64,000 nucleotides of DNA. It comes from Neorhodopirellula pilleata (GTDB lineage: Bacteria; Planctomycetota; Planctomycetia; Pirellulales; Pirellulaceae). Below are positions 62,827-64,000 of this stretch, one piece after another. Each line of letters begins with the position of its first letter. The first letter of the stretch is position 1. Both the position numbers and the translations under genes were made by a program. The notes under the pieces are model-generated. The model saw nothing but the letters and a program-made list of their open reading frames with translations, did not search any database and was not told where the DNA came from. The stretch lies in contig NZ_SJPM01000009.1 in assembly GCF_007859915.1 (NCBI RefSeq), positions 238,024-302,023 of the forward strand. The letters are read 5' to 3'.

Positions 62827-63576
62827 CTACGAGTTGCGGCACATCACATAGATCGCAGGGGCTGCAAACCAGCAGATTTCGGGTCGCGTTACCAATGGCA
62901 AAACAGGAGCCACCCGGCCGTCGCGATACTTGAATCGCAAGTAATCTTGAGTCACCCAGTGGCGAGAGTCAAAATGTTTCGCCAACATGCCGTCCAGCTC
63001 AGATCGACTGAAACCGGCGTGCGCTCCGAGCTCGTTTCGGAATTTCCCCGTCAATCGGTCCTTCCAATCGCGAAGGTTGTCTTTGACTTTATTGAATACC
63101 GTCGCATCCCACTCGGACTGTTGATGAGCGCCGATCGAACTCAACAGACGGTGTCGATTGGGCGTACCGATGAACAGCCATCCTTCGGGCTTGAGCACAC
63201 GTGAAAGCTCGTCCAAGCTTGCAACCGGATCATCGACATGTTCGATCACGTGGTGGTAAAAAATCGCGTCGAACGATTCGTCGGCAAACGGAAGATCGCA
63301 AACACTTCCGACGTCGAACCGAACGGGACTCGTTTCCTTGAGTTCGTCGCCAACATAGTCTTCAATGTCGACTGCGTCCACTTCGGCATCCAGCTCCGCC
63401 TGAATCGCGGTAGCCTCATGGCCGGCACCACAACCGGCGACAAGGACTTTCTTTGAATATTGATCATGCCATCCCTCTTGAGCGAGCAGATTACAGAAAA
63501 AACCGGCTCCGGCATGGCTGCGAATCGAGTTTTGTGGGTTGAGTTTGTCGCAGTCGACAGGATCTAACGTCAGCAT
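62827..63576 (-). CDS. Class I SAM-dependent methyltransferase
   Basis: 249 residues. SAM motif I is KVLVAGCGAGHEATAIQAEL, the acidic loop is VDAVDIEDYVG, then DVGSVCDLPFADESFDAIFY and HHVIEHVDDPVASLDELSRV, RVLKPEGWLFIGTPNRHRLL: the UbiE/Coq5-like class I pattern. The N-terminal LNPQNSIRSHAGAGFFCNLL and C-terminal WVTQDYLRFKYRDGRVAPVL give no substrate. It may act on a quinone, sugar or lipid. Minus strand, no close partner gene. Confidence 0.85.
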   Translation of the reverse strand: MLTLDPVDCDKLNPQNSIRSHAGAGFFCNLLAQEGWHDQYSKKVLVAGCGAGHEATAIQAELDAEVDAVDIEDYVGDELKETSPVRFDVGSVCDLPFADESFDAIFYHHVIEHVDDPVASLDELSRVLKPEGWLFIGTPNRHRLLSSIGAHQQSEWDATVFNKVKDNLRDWKDRLTGKFRNELGAHAGFSRSELDGMLAKHFDSRHWVTQDYLRFKYRDGRVAPVLPLVTRPEICWFAAPAIYVMCRNS

Positions 63577-63837
63577 GAGCGGTCTCGAAAGTGGGGCGAG
63601 CTTTTAGATAGCAATGCTTGAAAGCTACTTTTGATTTCAGCTCGACGAGTTTTCCACCTTCTCTTTTGGAGATGTCGCTAATGATTTGTGGTCGCGACCG
63701 TGGGGTTTGTTCCGTCAATGACGATTGTCCGATCTATGATTGTCTGGCCATCGCCCCCAGCCCACCATTCCAACGAGCCTAATGATCTAGCGGGAAATGC
63801 CGGTTAAAGATCAGCAATTTCCTTAAGCAGGCGGACG
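63577..63837. other. Short gap, nothing recognised
   Basis: 261 bases between two minus-strand genes. It should hold the promoter of the methyltransferase. No gene, repeat or clear terminator was recognised. Confidence 0.4.
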
Positions 63838-64000
63838 TTATCGAAGCGAAGTAGACGGCGTCGAGTAGGGGTATGGCTGCGGCGTCCCTTCCACAACGAG
63901 GTAGTCTTTACCAGGATCGAGACCATGGTATCGGTTGACCTGCCCCGACGGCCATCGGATCGTGACGTCGTGGGCGGTCGAGCCCACCGAAAACCCACCG
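63838..64000 (-). CDS. ASPIC/UnbV domain protein, C-terminal end (cut by window edge)
   Basis: Reading leftward from the window edge gives 53 codons ending at the stop at 63838-63840. They contain STAHDVTIRWPSGQVNRYHG and DPGKDYLVVEG, the hallmark of the ASPIC/UnbV module at the end of CRTAC1-like proteins, which carry FG-GAP/VCBS propeller repeats upstream. Planctomycetes encode many as large secreted proteins. The final residues are Pro/Tyr/Ser-rich (TPQPYPYSTPSTSLR). The N-terminal bulk is outside the window. Confidence 0.88.
   Translation of the reverse strand, partial: GGFSVGSTAHDVTIRWPSGQVNRYHGLDPGKDYLVVEGTPQPYPYSTPSTSLR

Overview
The window looks like chromosomal DNA of a planctomycete, most likely family Pirellulaceae (Rhodopirellula-like). 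This is an inference from gene content and style: a type I sulfatase, a Tat-exported Gfo/Idh/MocA oxidoreductase, an ASPIC/UnbV protein end, several large Ser/Thr kinases, a MoxR/DUF58/transglutaminase set, frequent TTG and GTG starts, sparse Shine-Dalgarno signals and repeat-rich intergenic DNA. No rRNA, tRNA, CRISPR array, phage, integrase or insertion sequence was recognised.

Layout. 1-7350 (minus): two PilB/GspE-type assembly ATPases (one cut by the window edge), the PilT retraction ATPase and a large one-pass membrane protein. 7610-9411 (plus): purM and a HAD phosphatase, split by heptamer repeats. 9923-21628 (plus): a tightly packed chain of MoxR, DUF58, transglutaminase, Tat oxidoreductase, mtnA, an unknown protein, and a 1194-residue protein that reads as pseudokinase-kinase-SRPBCC-DUF5939-degenerate cyclase. 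22447-24985: a divergent fructosamine-kinase-like gene and a secreted sulfatase. 25146-29663 (plus): a class II terpene cyclase (squalene-hopene-cyclase-like), a DUF116::polyprenyl synthase fusion and a chorismate-lyase-like protein in one tight cluster, followed by an MFS transporter and a membrane kinase up to 33411. 33715-35785 (minus): an overlapping ATP-grasp/metallopeptidase pair, divergent from a GT4 glycosyltransferase. 37393-39166 (minus): a small secreted protein and a CNNM/CBS membrane protein. 39522-47664 (plus): a complete F-type ATP synthase operon in the order I-like, B, E, F, H, A, G, D, C. 48631-56781: UvrD-type helicase, PmtA-like lipid methyltransferase, TPR protein (minus), 2-hydroxyacid dehydrogenase and YihY. 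56794-64000: a small unknown protein, a Uma2 nuclease-like protein, a sigma-54 response regulator with its histidine kinase (minus), a soluble PAS-PAS chemoreceptor (plus), a methyltransferase and the end of an ASPIC/UnbV protein (both minus).

The strongest candidates for something undescribed are: (1) the 25-30 kb isoprenoid cluster, where a cyclase, a fused prenyl-chain synthase, a chorismate-lyase-like enzyme and possibly an exporter suggest an uncharacterised terpenoid or aromatic-terpenoid pathway; (2) the giant pseudokinase-kinase-SRPBCC-pseudocyclase protein and its translationally coupled partner; (3) the intergenic repeat landscape, made of heptanucleotide arrays that keep a 7-bp period with different sequences at each locus, paired inverted TTTAAG hexamer arrays, a REPIN/MITE-like inverted repeat with up to 19-bp termini, and a perfect 71-bp palindrome. 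All function calls come from reading motifs by eye; no database search was run.
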